Of a DNA stretch of 64,000 bases, positions 17,360-27,642 are shown piece after piece. The translations under genes and the position numbers were made by a program. The notes under the pieces are model-generated. The model saw only the letters and a program-made list of their open reading frames with translations. It had not been told where the DNA came from and did no database searches. Every line of letters begins with the position of its first letter. Positions within the stretch are counted from its first letter, which is position 1. This DNA is from JAJCYL01 sp963664285 (lineage in GTDB: Bacteria; Bacteroidota; Bacteroidia; Cytophagales; Cyclobacteriaceae), in assembly GCA_963664285.2 (NCBI GenBank), contig CAXXNX010000040.1:124001-188000 (forward strand), given 5' to 3'.

Positions 17360-20340
17360 GGGATTTGCTTTTTTGGAAGGAATGGTCTTCGTCAGAACGT
17401 ACCATTTATTCAATATTATTAACACTTTTCCTGGCTACTATAATTTATTATTGTTATGCAGTCATACACGGAAATTACAATGCACTTGATTGGAATATTA
17501 CGAGTACTGCAGAAACTATAGAAGTCCCGGTAAAAAAAATTCAGGTTGGACTTTTCGAATTTGAACTCACTGCTGACAATTACCTGATAAACCAATATTA
17601 CAGTGGCAGCGCTCATCAAATAACTCCTGCAAGCGGGTATGTTTTTTTGATCATTTTCTGTAGTTGTATAGTAGTCTTGTTCGCAATCGCGACCTGCCTC
17701 AAGCGTTTTTGGTATTTAATATCAACGGCCACTGGAAGTTTCATATTTGTAAATTTTCGTTTCGAGCAACTTGAAATTTTCGGCTGGATTGATAATACTT
17801 TTCTAATTATAGCCCTGTCCTTAATTCTTCCTTTAAGCTATTATATCCATGCTTATAAAACCGAAATGGAATTTGTCCCCCGATTAATTTCATTCGGAGG
17901 AATTTTTATCTTATTAGCGATTCTCATCGCATTTTTTTCCAGAAATCAGAACCCTTTTTATTTTTTAGTCCACTATAACTACACCGCTCCTGTTGTTATT
18001 AGTATTCTCTTTATTTTTCTGGTCTCTCACGAGATTATTTACCTGATACTCTTCCTCATTTCTGGATCCAAGAGTCAAGGTGGAAAAAATAATCTTGTCC
18101 ATTTTATCGCTTTAAGCTTAATCTACCTTCTCAATATTGGGCTACTTTATTTGAAAAATGCTTCCCATATAGATTGGGATTTAATCTATATCAACGGCTT
18201 CCTACTACTTGTCATGTCAACAATCATCGGGCTTTGGGGGTTCAAGCAGAGAGAAATCAGGTATGAGAATATTATGCCATTCAGGCCTTTAGGAGGTTAC
18301 CTTTTCTTATCACTTGGCATGATTTGTTTTGCAACGATATCCTATCATACAATTACTTTAAACGACCCGGTTCTGGAAACTTTTGAGGATGCCATCGTTT
18401 ACTCGCATATAGGTTTCGGAATCATGTTTTTGCTTTATCTATTGTCAAATTTCATTGACCTAATTAGTGAAAAACTAGCAGTTTACAAGATTGCCTACAG
18501 AGAGGTTAACATGCCTTATTATTCGTCCAATATTGCTGGCCTTGTAGTTATAGCCGCCTTTTACTATCTATCCAATCAGGCGGCTTTGCATCAAGCGATT
18601 GCCGGCTATTATAATGGGTTAGGAAGTGTTTATTATCACGACGGAAATAACTTTTTAGCCGAAGAATATTACAAACGGGCAGCAATCTATGGCTTTAACA
18701 ATCACCGATCAAATTATAGTATTGGAGAACTGGGCAATCAACAAAATGATCTGGACAAAGCCATTGCAAGATTCAAAAATGCTACAAAGAAAAATCCCAC
18801 GGAATTCGCATATATTAATCTCGCCAACGCCCAGAAAGCTGACTTACTGTTTTTTGATGGTTTGTTCACCCTCAGAGAAGGGGTTCGGAAGTTTCCTGAA
18901 AGTGCACAAATCAAAAACAACCTTGGACTGTTCTTTAAAAATACCAGCCTGTTAGATTCCGCTATTTACTATATGGAATATGGCGCCCACGGCAGTTGGG
19001 GTAACAAAACCAATACTACAAATATTGTTGATTTACTGACACGAAACCGTGTCGAGTTACCTGTTGATTCTTTAAAAGAACTATATGATGGATCAGATCA
19101 TTTGCCTCTTAAAAGCAACTTACTGGCTTATAGTAACAATACCACAAAATGGCTTGATGTTAAAATTGATGGCAACCAGATCGATTCAACACTTGATCTG
19201 CATCAGTTCGCTTACCTGTACAACCATGGCTTCTCGAAATTATCGAATCCAACTGCGAGTGACATTTACCGGGTCCAGGGATATGGTGAGGAACAAAATA
19301 ATGTTTTATACAGTCGCCAATTAAGCTACCTGACTGCTTTGCTGAAGTATAAGAGCAATGACCTGAGTGCTTGTTTCAGAAGTCTTGACCAATTACTAAA
19401 TGATCCCCTAAAAATGGGTTATTACAATCACGTACTGGGAGTAATTTCACTGGAACAGAACGCCCCGAGGTTAGCGATAGATTTTTTTAGAAGAGCTTCG
19501 GCAGAAAACTATGAAAGTGCCAATGTCAACCTTGCAATAGCCCTTACAGAGGCTGGCGAAAAAGGGGAAGCACTAGAAATGTGGAACCAATTACTGATGG
19601 AAGATTCAATCGAAATAGCAAATGATGTTATCTTAGCTTTGACGGCGCCCGTTAGTGTAATTGCCACCAGTAATTCCGATGCGATTAAATATCAGGCCAT
19701 CAGATACCGGTCGGATGACTTTGACAGATCAATTCGCGAAATCCTTCTTTCTTCAATCGATGATGTCACTTTCTTGATTGGGGCCTATATCTCGAATGTT
19801 GAAAGCCAGATAGAAAAAGGAAATTTTATAGAGGCAGCTGATCACCTGAAGGAAATACAATCAATTGATGAATCATCATCTTACCGAGACCTCGTTTCCA
19901 ACTTGCGAAACAAATTGATGATATGTCAAGTGGCAGATGGTCAGCTACAAATGGAAAAATCAGATAACGAGGACCTGAAAGCATTCTGGTCAAATGTAAG
20001 TGATCCCATATCAAGAGAATTTTTTAGTGAAATGGGTATGAAAAATCCTTTCGGGGAAGCGGAAGTACTAATTGCAAGCAGGTTCTTCAATGGACAATTA
20101 AAGGATCAGGACTTGGCTTATAATATTTTGTTGAATGCAATAGAGATCAACCCCTACTCAATAAGGCTACGTAAAGCGTATGTTTTGCAAGCAGTTGGGA
20201 TAGGCCAATCCAATTATGCTCAAACTGAGCTGTTAAAACTGAAAGAATTGATTTCTGATAATGAATATGCTGACTTTGAAAAACAAGTGAATGGAGCGAT
20301 CCGGGATTTCGATAATTTCACTTTCTCTTCCCCCTGCTAA
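17356..20340 (+). CDS. Large multispanning membrane protein with C-terminal TPR region
   Basis: I do not recognise a named family. The 994-residue protein has about ten hydrophobic segments within residues 1-410 (a first one near 17-37, then pairs up to about 405), and after residue 420 a soluble helical region with TPR-like units such as GNNFLAEEYYKRAAIYG, NDLDKAIARFKNATKKNP and PRLAIDFFRRASAENY. The tail is therefore probably a scaffold for protein binding on one membrane face. It starts inside the gatC stop (ATGA) and closes the plsC-gatC operon. A role in envelope assembly is only a guess. Confidence 0.75.
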   Translation: MRDLLFWKEWSSSERTIYSILLTLFLATIIYYCYAVIHGNYNALDWNITSTAETIEVPVKKIQVGLFEFELTADNYLINQYYSGSAHQITPASGYVFLIIFCSCIVVLFAIATCLKRFWYLISTATGSFIFVNFRFEQLEIFGWIDNTFLIIALSLILPLSYYIHAYKTEMEFVPRLISFGGIFILLAILIAFFSRNQNPFYFLVHYNYTAPVVISILFIFLVSHEIIYLILFLISGSKSQGGKNNLVHFIALSLIYLLNIGLLYLKNASHIDWDLIYINGFLLLVMSTIIGLWGFKQREIRYENIMPFRPLGGYLFLSLGMICFATISYHTITLNDPVLETFEDAIVYSHIGFGIMFLLYLLSNFIDLISEKLAVYKIAYREVNMPYYSSNIAGLVVIAAFYYLSNQAALHQAIAGYYNGLGSVYYHDGNNFLAEEYYKRAAIYGFNNHRSNYSIGELGNQQNDLDKAIARFKNATKKNPTEFAYINLANAQKADLLFFDGLFTLREGVRKFPESAQIKNNLGLFFKNTSLLDSAIYYMEYGAHGSWGNKTNTTNIVDLLTRNRVELPVDSLKELYDGSDHLPLKSNLLAYSNNTTKWLDVKIDGNQIDSTLDLHQFAYLYNHGFSKLSNPTASDIYRVQGYGEEQNNVLYSRQLSYLTALLKYKSNDLSACFRSLDQLLNDPLKMGYYNHVLGVISLEQNAPRLAIDFFRRASAENYESANVNLAIALTEAGEKGEALEMWNQLLMEDSIEIANDVILALTAPVSVIATSNSDAIKYQAIRYRSDDFDRSIREILLSSIDDVTFLIGAYISNVESQIEKGNFIEAADHLKEIQSIDESSSYRDLVSNLRNKLMICQVADGQLQMEKSDNEDLKAFWSNVSDPISREFFSEMGMKNPFGEAEVLIASRFFNGQLKDQDLAYNILLNAIEINPYSIRLRKAYVLQAVGIGQSNYAQTELLKLKELISDNEYADFEKQVNGAIRDFDNFTFSSPC

Positions 20341-20537
20341 TTAGAGCGTGTTTATAAAGTCAAAACGAGTATTGAAAAAGCACCAAAGAGCAAAAAATAA
20401 ATTACAGACAAATTCAAATTATCAATGATCAGTGTCCTAAACAGCTTAGTATATTGAGAATTCGAACATAGAAATGTGTTTGCTTTTCGGGTACTTTTTA
20501 TTTGTTATTTCATGAATTCTAATTTATAGACAGACGC

Positions 20538-22573
20538 TAATTAGTGTCTGTATGAAAACAGGCTAATATGCTGATTATCCATCATATTCGTATTTTTTCC
20601 ATCAAATCAGCGCTGAATTATTCTCGAATCTGATTCAGTAGAATTATCAAATTCACAAATATTATCAAGAACAGTTGCGTTGTAGCCTGTTAATTGGCCA
20701 TTTGAAGGTTTTCCATTCAAAAACCCCAAAGAATTCACTTTGAGATTCGCAGGCTTTTTGGTCTGTCGGGGAGTAAAATCCCTGTCCTTTTTTTGTTCAT
20801 TCAGTGTAGAAAAGAAACGATTTTTTCGGTTGGTTTATCAGGATTAATCATTATATTGCATATAACCGATATAAATACAAACCATGAGGAAATCCTTCCA
20901 GCCCCAACTTACCCTGGGATGCACACCCATCGAGCAAGTAGAGGCTCCGGTGAAAACTAAAAGCCACTTAGCTGCCCTGGCAGCCGCCCTTCAATATATC
21001 TATGTCCAACCTGAATGGAACCAGCGTATTTTTGAATTACTTTCTTCCAAACTCATTGAGGGAAAGAAAAAGACGGGCCGTGAGGGTATGAGTCTGTGGG
21101 AGGTCTTCGTATTGGCCCAGGTGCGCCTGTGCATGAACATCTCTTACGATGAGTTACACCATATCTCCAATTACGACACGTTGGTACGGGGCATTATGGG
21201 GGTGCTACCTACCGACTACTCTGTGGGCAAACAGTATAAGTACCAGAACATTTATGACAATGTGACCTTGCTGGACGATGAACTGCTCATCGGCATCAAT
21301 GATGTAATCGTAGCAGCAGGTCACCAGGTGTTTAAAAAAAAAAGGAAAAACCGGAGGGGAGGAAGTTGCCTTGCGTTGCAAGACCGATAGTTTCGTGGTA
21401 GAAACCGACACCCACTTTCCTACCGACTACAACCTGCTATGGGACAGTGCCAGAAAGTGTATAGATGTAGCTGATTTATTGGTCTCAAAAAGGTATTTTA
21501 CTGGCTGGCGTAAGTCCGGGGATTGGCGCAGATCCCTCAAAAGGCTGATGCGCAGCGTGGGCAGGACCACCGGCTCAGGAGGAAAAAACAAAGAGGAGCG
21601 GGTAGAGCAGGCTGCCACTTCCTATCTGACTAAAGCCCGTGCTTTGAGCAAGAAAGTGGGCCAAATGTTGGAAAAACATCAGGGAAACTCTATCGAGGAG
21701 TTCGCAGCCCTGATGGCATTGACCTATTATCTTGAGATGTTGGAAAAGCACATCGAGTTGCTCGACAGGCGGTTGATCAGAGCAGAGACCATTCCCCATG
21801 CCGAAAAAGTCTTTTCCATCTTTCAACCTTATGCCGAAATGATCAAAAAAGGCAAACTGCACCCCAATGTGGAGATCGGTAAGAATCTGGCCATCACTTC
21901 GGATCAATACCATTTACTCATAGACTGGCAAATAGCTGAAAAACAAACCGACAACCAACTTACCCTATCAATTGCCCGGCGTATCGCTGAGAAATACCCC
22001 ATCCAAAGCCTGAGCACCGACAAGGGGTTTTCCGATAAAGAGGATAAAGCAACTCTGCAAACCTTCATCCCAGAAGTGATCATGCCTAAAAAGGGTAGGT
22101 TAAACAAAGAAGAAAAAGCCATCGAATCAGCGCCAGCCTTCAAAAGGTTGAAAAACAAGCATTCTGCTATCGAATCCAACATTAATGAGCTGGAACACCG
22201 GGGATTGGACCGATGCCCGAACCGTACCCGCAAAACTTTCAATAGCTACATCGGGTTGGCCATTACTGCCTACAACCTTCACAAGATCGGGCGTAAACTC
22301 CAGGCTGACCGTCTGGCCGCCCAGCAGCAAGCCAATTGCCAGAAACAAGCAGCTTAATCACCTTTTAGCTGTTTAATAAGGATTAGGCACTGGCAGAAGT
22401 GCGTCCTGGCCAGGCTAAAACCCGGCTATTTTTATCAAAAACCATCAAAAACAATGAATAAAAGCAAAGTCACCCTTTATTAGTCAGCAAGGTGAGTGAT
22501 TTTTTCATTGTTCCATTTTAAGCAATATTTTAATACGACCTAAAACTCGCTGTTTTCTTAGAGACACTAATTA
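20538..22573 (+). mobile_element. ISNCY-type insertion sequence, complete copy
   Basis: The element is about 2036 bp. Its ends are 24-bp inverted repeats with two mismatches, outermost TAATTAGTGTCT (20538) and AGACACTAATTA (22573). A second copy of the left end is at 1-338. About 340 bp of non-coding DNA precedes the transposase and about 215 bp follow it. No clear target duplication is seen. The right end abuts the stop codon of the DUF4286 gene (2 bp away). Confidence 0.88.
20884..22357 (+). CDS. ISNCY-type transposase in two overlapping frames (frameshift at A10)
   Basis: Frame 1 (20884-21390) encodes the N-terminal 168 residues (MRKSFQPQLTLGCTPIEQVE, then YNISYDEL-type helical region). 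Frame 2 (to 22357) encodes the rest, including LRCKTDSFVVETDTHFPTDY, DKGFSDKED and the C-terminal RKTFNSYIGLAITAYNL. The junction is a run of ten A at 21334-21343: with nine A the frames join as a protein of about 490 residues, a normal family length. Either a one-base insertion inactivates it or transcriptional slippage on the A-run produces the full enzyme. Family assignment is from remembered sequence similarity. Confidence 0.8.
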
Positions 22574-22575
22574 AT

Positions 22576-22866
22576 CTATATCACTCTTTCGAGAACCGTT
22601 CTGAAAGCCACATGCTTGTGTTTGTATTTATCAAGATGTTCTTTGACAAGCTCGGGAGCATATTTGTCAAAGTATAGATTCAGATCTTCGAGTGACCTGG
22701 CAAAATATTGAAAAGAATAGGTTGAGCCCTCTTCTTCATTAAGTAATCGGAATATCTTCTGGTCAAAAAACAAACCAGTCGCCATCACATTAGGAATATG
22801 CTCCTTCTTCATCCATTCCAACTCAACATCCTGGTCAATATTTACGGTGACATTGTAAAGAATCAT
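22576..22866 (-). CDS. DUF4286 family protein
   Basis: This 96-residue cytoplasmic protein (MILYNVTVNIDQDVE, EWMKKEHIPNVMATGLF, YAPELVKEHLDKY) matches the DUF4286 family, common and uncharacterised in Bacteroidota. It has an alpha-beta ferredoxin-like appearance and no signal peptide. It is divergent from greA. The ISNCY-type element ends 2 bp after its stop codon, leaving the gene intact. Confidence 0.85.
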   Translation of the reverse strand: MILYNVTVNIDQDVELEWMKKEHIPNVMATGLFFDQKIFRLLNEEEGSTYSFQYFARSLEDLNLYFDKYAPELVKEHLDKYKHKHVAFRTVLERVI

Positions 22867-22929
22867 TAAGGTTTTGATCTTAAAAGAACCAATCTAACAA
22901 TATTATGACTTCGAACCGGTATGCTTGTA

Positions 22930-22961
22930 TTTGTTGGAAGATCGAAAATCAATTAACTTTG
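22930..22961 (+). promoter_or_regulatory. Probable greA promoter
   Basis: TTTG (22930-22933) is followed after 20 nt by TAACTTTG (22954-22961), close to the Bacteroidota consensus TTTG-N19-TAnnTTTG. It lies 94 bp upstream of greA, on the correct strand. Confidence 0.6.
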
Positions 22962-23055
22962 AGGTTACAAAAAGATACTCCGCAATCAGAAAGACGGTTT
23001 CACTCCTGGAGCCGTTATTTTATTTTTAACAGGACTGAAGATTAGCGAGATTGAT

Positions 23056-23532
23056 ATGGGAAATATTTCTTATTACACTGCCGAAGGTTTACAAAGGTTA
23101 AAGGATGAATTAAATCGTCTAAAAACTAGCGGCAGAACCGAAATTGCTAAACAAATTGCCGAAGCAAGGGATAAAGGCGATTTGAGTGAGAATGCTGAAT
23201 ACGACGCAGCTAAAGATGCACAAGGCTTGTTAGAGTTGAAAATTTCCAAATTGGAAGGAGTTGTAGGAAACGGCAGAGTAATTGATGAAACTAAGGTCGA
23301 TACTTCCAAGGCTTCAATTTTATCGAAGGTTAAGATCAAGAATACAAAAAATGGCATGACCATAAGTTACACGCTCGTTTCCGAGGAAGAAGCGGATCTC
23401 AAATCAGGAAAGATCTCTGTAAAATCTCCAATTGGTCAGGGCCTACTGGGTAAAAAGGTGGGAGAAAAAGCAACTATTGACGCTCCTGCTGGTCAAATTG
23501 AATTTGAAATACTTGACATTAGCTTAATGTAG
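23056..23532 (+). CDS. greA: Transcription elongation factor GreA
   Basis: GreA rescues backtracked RNA polymerase by stimulating transcript cleavage. The 158-residue protein has the N-terminal coiled-coil with the acidic tip motif ARDKGDLSENAEYDAAKD and the C-terminal FKBP-like domain with SPIGQGLLGKKVGE. The HIT gene starts 2 bp after its stop. Confidence 0.96.
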   Translation: MGNISYYTAEGLQRLKDELNRLKTSGRTEIAKQIAEARDKGDLSENAEYDAAKDAQGLLELKISKLEGVVGNGRVIDETKVDTSKASILSKVKIKNTKNGMTISYTLVSEEEADLKSGKISVKSPIGQGLLGKKVGEKATIDAPAGQIEFEILDISLM

Positions 23533-23534
23533 TT

Positions 23535-23930
23535 ATGTCAACCATATTTACCAGGATCGTTAACAGAGAAATTCCTGCACATATTGTTGCCGAAGACGAT
23601 CATTTTCTGGCCTTTTTGGACATCAATCCATTAGCTAAGGGACATGTTCTGGTAATTCCTAAAAAGGAAGTGGACTATTTCTTTGACCTCGATGATGACA
23701 CTTTATCCGGTATCAACCTTTTTTGCAAAAAAGTTGCCAAAGGCCTTGAAAAGGCGATTCCCTGTTTGAGAGTGGGTGTAGCCGTAGTTGGATTGGACGT
23801 GCCTCACGCCCATCTTCATTTGATTCCTCTCAATAGTATGGAAGATATTAATTTCAACAAACCCAAGTTGAAACTTTCCCCAGAGGAATTGGCTTCCATT
23901 AGTGAGCAAATCAGGATAAGCATCAACTAA
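23535..23930 (+). CDS. HIT-family nucleotide hydrolase
   Basis: This histidine-triad protein of 131 residues probably hydrolyses purine nucleoside phosphoramidates or dinucleotides such as Ap4A-like compounds. The active site is HAHLHL, with CIFxxI replaced by STIFTRIVN at the N-terminus and DINPLAKGHVLVIPK in the middle. It is translationally close-coupled to greA (2-bp gap). Confidence 0.92.
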   Translation: MSTIFTRIVNREIPAHIVAEDDHFLAFLDINPLAKGHVLVIPKKEVDYFFDLDDDTLSGINLFCKKVAKGLEKAIPCLRVGVAVVGLDVPHAHLHLIPLNSMEDINFNKPKLKLSPEELASISEQIRISIN

Positions 23931-24100
23931 TTCCTGATTTAGATTTCTTTCTGACATTATGTCACAATTCTGATCTCTTTTAGCGGTTGGCACAACCATT
24001 GATTCACCTGTAATTGTTAAATAAATATAAAACAACTGAGGCGGCACCTGAAAAAGAGACAGTTTTTTGGATTTGTGTCGATAAAAAAATTATAAAGAAA

Positions 24101-26020
24101 ATGGGAAAAATTATTGGAATAGACTTAGGAACTACCAACTCATGCGTAGCTGTAATGGAAGGTAATGAACCGGTAGTAATTCCTAATAGCGAGGGCAAAA
24201 GGACGACACCCTCCATTGTAGCTTTTTTGGACAGCGGTAAGGGTGAAAGAAAAGTAGGTGATCCTGCTAAAAGACAGGCAATTACCAATCCAAAGAATAC
24301 AGTCATGTCTGTAAAAAGATTTATGGGTAAAAAGTTTAAGGATGTATCTGAAGAGATGAAGAGTCTTTCCTATGACCTTGAATCAGGTAATAACGACACT
24401 GTAAGAGTTAAAATCGGTGATAGAAAGTACACCCCACAAGAAGTATCGGCTATGATTCTGCAAAAAATGAAATCTACTGCGGAGGATTACCTGGGCACCG
24501 AGGTTAAAGAAGCGGTAATAACAGTACCGGCATATTTCAACGATTCCGAGAGGCAAGCAACTAAAGAAGCAGGCACCATCGCGGGCCTTGAGGTAAAGCG
24601 TATAATCAATGAACCTACTGCTGCTGCTTTAGCTTATGGCCTGGACAAAAAGAATGAGGATATGAAGATTGCCGTCTATGACCTGGGTGGTGGAACTTTT
24701 GATATTTCTATCCTTGAATTGGGAGATGGGGTTTTTGAAGTCAAGTCGACAAATGGTGATGTTCATTTGGGTGGTGATGATTTCGATGCAGTTATTATTA
24801 ACTGGCTGGCAGAGGAGTTCAAATCTGATGAAGGAATTGATCTCCGAAAAGATCCAATGGCATTACAACGACTCAAAGAAGGAGCTGAAAAAGCCAAAAT
24901 TGAACTCTCGAGCTCTACAAGTACTGAAATCAATCTGCCTTACATTATGCCTGTTGATGGGGTACCGAAACACCTGGTAAGGACTTTATCACGAGCTAAA
25001 TTTGAGCAGCTTTCGGATTCACTGGTTCAAAGGTCACTGAAACCGGTTAAAAAGGCTTTGAAAGATGCTGACCTGTCACCATCCGATATTGATGAGGTTA
25101 TATTGGTTGGAGGATCGACCAGGATTCCAAAAATTCAGGAAGAAGTTGAGGCAGTCTTCGGTAAAAAGCCATCAAAGGGAGTTAATGCTGATGAAGTAGT
25201 AGCGGTTGGCGCCGCGATCCAGGGAGGTGTCTTGACCGGAGAAGTTAAAGATGTACTTCTACTCGATGTTACTCCACTTTCACTCGGTATCGAAACCTTT
25301 GGTAGCGTGTTTACCAAGTTGATTGAATCAAACACCACTATTCCAACGAAAAAGAGTGAGACATTCTCAACTGCGGCAGACAACCAGCCCTCAGTGGAAA
25401 TTCACGTTCTGCAGGGTGAAAGATCAATGGCCAAGGATAATCGAACAATTGGCAGGTTCCATTTAGACGGCATTCCACCGGCGTCAAGAGGTGTTCCACA
25501 GATAGAAGTTACTTTTGACATTGATGCCAATGGCATTATGAGCGTCTCCGCAAACGATAAGGGTACTGGCAAAGAACAGAAGATCAGGATTGAGGCTTCT
25601 TCAGGATTAACAGATGAAGAAATAGAAAAAATGAAGAGCGAAGCCCAGGCTAATGCAGAATCTGATAAGGCTGAGAGAGAGAAAGTCGATAAACTGAACG
25701 GCGCTGACTCTTTGATCTTCCAGACAGAAAAGCAGTTAAAAGAATACGGTGACAAACTTTCTGATGACAACAAATCTAAAATTGAAAGCGCGGTAGAGCA
25801 GCTTAAGGAAGCGCATAAAAACCAGGACATTGCCGCGATTGATGCTGCTTCAGAGACGCTCAATCAGGCGTGGACCGGAGCTTCCCAGGAGATATATAAC
25901 GCTACACAAGGCCAGGATGGCGCTACTGCTGATGCAGGAGCTCAGTCAGATACGGAAGCAACGGATGGAAGTGGTGATGTGTCGGATGTAGAATATGAAG
26001 AAGTGAATGACAAGAAATAG
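24101..26020 (+). CDS. dnaK: Chaperone DnaK (Hsp70)
   Basis: DnaK binds exposed hydrophobic segments of proteins and folds them in ATP cycles with DnaJ and GrpE. From the Met at 24101 it has 639 residues, the usual length; the frame stays open 29 codons upstream but family proteins start at MGKIIGIDLGTTNS. AVYDLGGGTFDIS, ILVGGSTRIPKIQ and the substrate domain TPLSLGIETFG are present, and the C-terminus is acidic (EYEEVNDKK). dnaJ and grpE are not adjacent. A strong terminator follows. Confidence 0.97.
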   Translation: MGKIIGIDLGTTNSCVAVMEGNEPVVIPNSEGKRTTPSIVAFLDSGKGERKVGDPAKRQAITNPKNTVMSVKRFMGKKFKDVSEEMKSLSYDLESGNNDTVRVKIGDRKYTPQEVSAMILQKMKSTAEDYLGTEVKEAVITVPAYFNDSERQATKEAGTIAGLEVKRIINEPTAAALAYGLDKKNEDMKIAVYDLGGGTFDISILELGDGVFEVKSTNGDVHLGGDDFDAVIINWLAEEFKSDEGIDLRKDPMALQRLKEGAEKAKIELSSSTSTEINLPYIMPVDGVPKHLVRTLSRAKFEQLSDSLVQRSLKPVKKALKDADLSPSDIDEVILVGGSTRIPKIQEEVEAVFGKKPSKGVNADEVVAVGAAIQGGVLTGEVKDVLLLDVTPLSLGIETFGSVFTKLIESNTTIPTKKSETFSTAADNQPSVEIHVLQGERSMAKDNRTIGRFHLDGIPPASRGVPQIEVTFDIDANGIMSVSANDKGTGKEQKIRIEASSGLTDEEIEKMKSEAQANAESDKAEREKVDKLNGADSLIFQTEKQLKEYGDKLSDDNKSKIESAVEQLKEAHKNQDIAAIDAASETLNQAWTGASQEIYNATQGQDGATADAGAQSDTEATDGSGDVSDVEYEEVNDKK

Positions 26021-26044
26021 TCAAATACCGACCGGAATAATTAG

Positions 26045-26069
26045 AAGGCTGTCTCAAAAGGACAGCCTT
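26045..26069 (+). terminator. Rho-independent terminator of dnaK
   Basis: AAGGCTGTC (26045-26053) pairs perfectly with GACAGCCTT (26061-26069) around a 7-nt loop, followed by TTATTTTA, 25 bp after the dnaK stop. Confidence 0.9.
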
Positions 26070-26532
26070 TATTTTAGACTGCAATAAACCCGAATTGTTC
26101 ATTCGGGAGATAGTTAGATACCTGCCTTTGCCCGATAAGCAGACAAGACAAAAGATAGTAGACTTCATTCCACCTATTAATAATTGTTAAGAATACTTAC
26201 CGTAAAAAACGCATTTTGTCAAGCAATCTAAATCTCAGTCGATAAATGTGCTTCTACCATGAATTTGCTGGAGGTTCTGAAAAGACAAATCTCAAAAATC
26301 CCAAACAATAAATAACACTCAATGTCAAAAAATCCCAATAAATTAAAAACTCAGATTAGGGAAAGAAGCTTCTCATTACAATTAGTTGAGTTTTTGAAAA
26401 TTGAATATTGTGATTTATTTGCCTTCGCAAACTTAGTTTAATTTGGCAAACGCAGGTTTGAAATTTGGGATTCGTAGATAGGATGGCAAGCCATTGGGGC
26501 GTGAGCCGAGGGGTAATGTATAAAATAAAAAA
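26070..26532. other. Intergenic region between dnaK and the zinc-ribbon membrane protein
   Basis: No gene is supported. It contains a hairpin CCCGAAT/ATTCGGG (about 26088-26105), a stretch of AAATCCCAA/AATCCCAATAA-like short repeats (26280-26340) and a CAAAC...GTTTG pair (26427-26460). It looks like intergenic repeat debris. Confidence 0.5.
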
Positions 26533-26557
26533 TAGCCGCCCCAGAATGAAACGGCTA
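26533..26557 (-). terminator. Probable terminator of the 26585-27322 gene
   Basis: Read on the minus strand, TAGCCG pairs with CGGCTA around a 13-nt loop and is followed by a TTTTTTATTTT run. It lies about 28 bp beyond the stop codon of the upstream gene. Confidence 0.65.
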
Positions 26558-26584
26558 AATGATTTTTTTGGTGATATTTAATTC

Positions 26585-27322
26585 TTAGGAAGTAGCCCCT
26601 TCTTTTTTAGTCTGGGTTATTTTGAATGATTTACGCTCTTTGTGACTACAATATCCGCAAGTGTAATACTTCATCAGCTCACCCTCCTCTTCAGCTGTTG
26701 CCTCCTTGATTACCTCTTCTTTAGTAATCCTCAAAGTTTGGTAGTTACATTCAGAACATTTCAGTGCATGCAACCTGCCATTATATTTTTCAATTTGAGT
26801 ATAACCGGTCTCTTCGTCGATCCACACATCATAATCAACAGAAAATGCGTCTTCTTCCGCTTGCATACCTTCATCCAGGTAAACATCTTCTTCTTCCTCG
26901 CTCAATAACTTCATTTTATTGCCATTTTGAGGATTCATTCGAGGAGCATAGCGTAGACCTTTTAATCTTTTTTCGATGTAAAAAGGATAGTAGAATTTAA
27001 GGATCTGTTGCACCACTACACCTACAATGCCTGCCATCATGGCGCTTACGACAATCCAGATTATGAAAATAATCACAGTTGATTCATCTCTGACGGTATT
27101 TGAAAAAATGGCCCCTCCAAGAATGATAAGCAAAGTGCTGTACCAAAGAAGTTTGATTTCATTCAAATTGATGTAATCGTACTTGGTCTTAAAATCTTTT
27201 ACAGTCATCAATTTAATCAAGTGCCCTAACAAGATTAACACCCCAATACCGATAGCCGCATATGCGGCCATTTTGCCGTACATGTTCCAATTCGCTAATA
27301 GTTCTGGTGAAATTTTTTGCAT
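26585..27322 (-). CDS. Membrane protein with C-terminal CxxC zinc-ribbon-like domain
   Basis: I do not recognise a family. The 245-residue protein has about three transmembrane segments in residues 15-110 (AAYAAIGIGVLILLGHL, LLWYSTLLIILGGAIF and VIIFIIWIVVSAMMAGIVG), then a soluble acidic domain that ends with two Cys pairs, CSEC near residue 189 and CGYC near 224, likely one zinc site. It stands alone between dnaK and an IS30 element. The metal-binding and membrane topology are visible; the role is unknown. Confidence 0.75.
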   Translation of the reverse strand: MQKISPELLANWNMYGKMAAYAAIGIGVLILLGHLIKLMTVKDFKTKYDYINLNEIKLLWYSTLLIILGGAIFSNTVRDESTVIIFIIWIVVSAMMAGIVGVVVQQILKFYYPFYIEKRLKGLRYAPRMNPQNGNKMKLLSEEEEDVYLDEGMQAEEDAFSVDYDVWIDEETGYTQIEKYNGRLHALKCSECNYQTLRITKEEVIKEATAEEEGELMKYYTCGYCSHKERKSFKITQTKKEGATS

Positions 27323-27642
27323 AGCAATAACTCTTTAAATGTTAATTTGTTTACCTCAATATAACTTAACCATGGCCGATTATACAAATATATCGAAAAT
27401 TGGGGCAAAATATCCTCATACAAAAATTATATTAGATCGTAATCAAAGTCAATAAAGGAGCCCATTGATACTAATACTTCCTTTTTCTCGTTTTAAATTT
27501 TATTTCATCGTTCAGGCACAATGGTATGATTTGTGCATGAAATTAAATCGATAAAAATACTTTTCCACTAACCCTTTGAAGGTGAAAAAATATTATTTAA
27601 ATATCTATATTTTTGTTTTTTAAATCTTAAACCATTGTAAGT
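27323..27642. other. AT-rich intergenic region before IS30
   Basis: No gene or clear motif is seen in 320 bp. It must hold the promoter of the 26585-27322 gene; no convincing TTTG-N19-TAnnTTTG pair was found. Confidence 0.5.
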
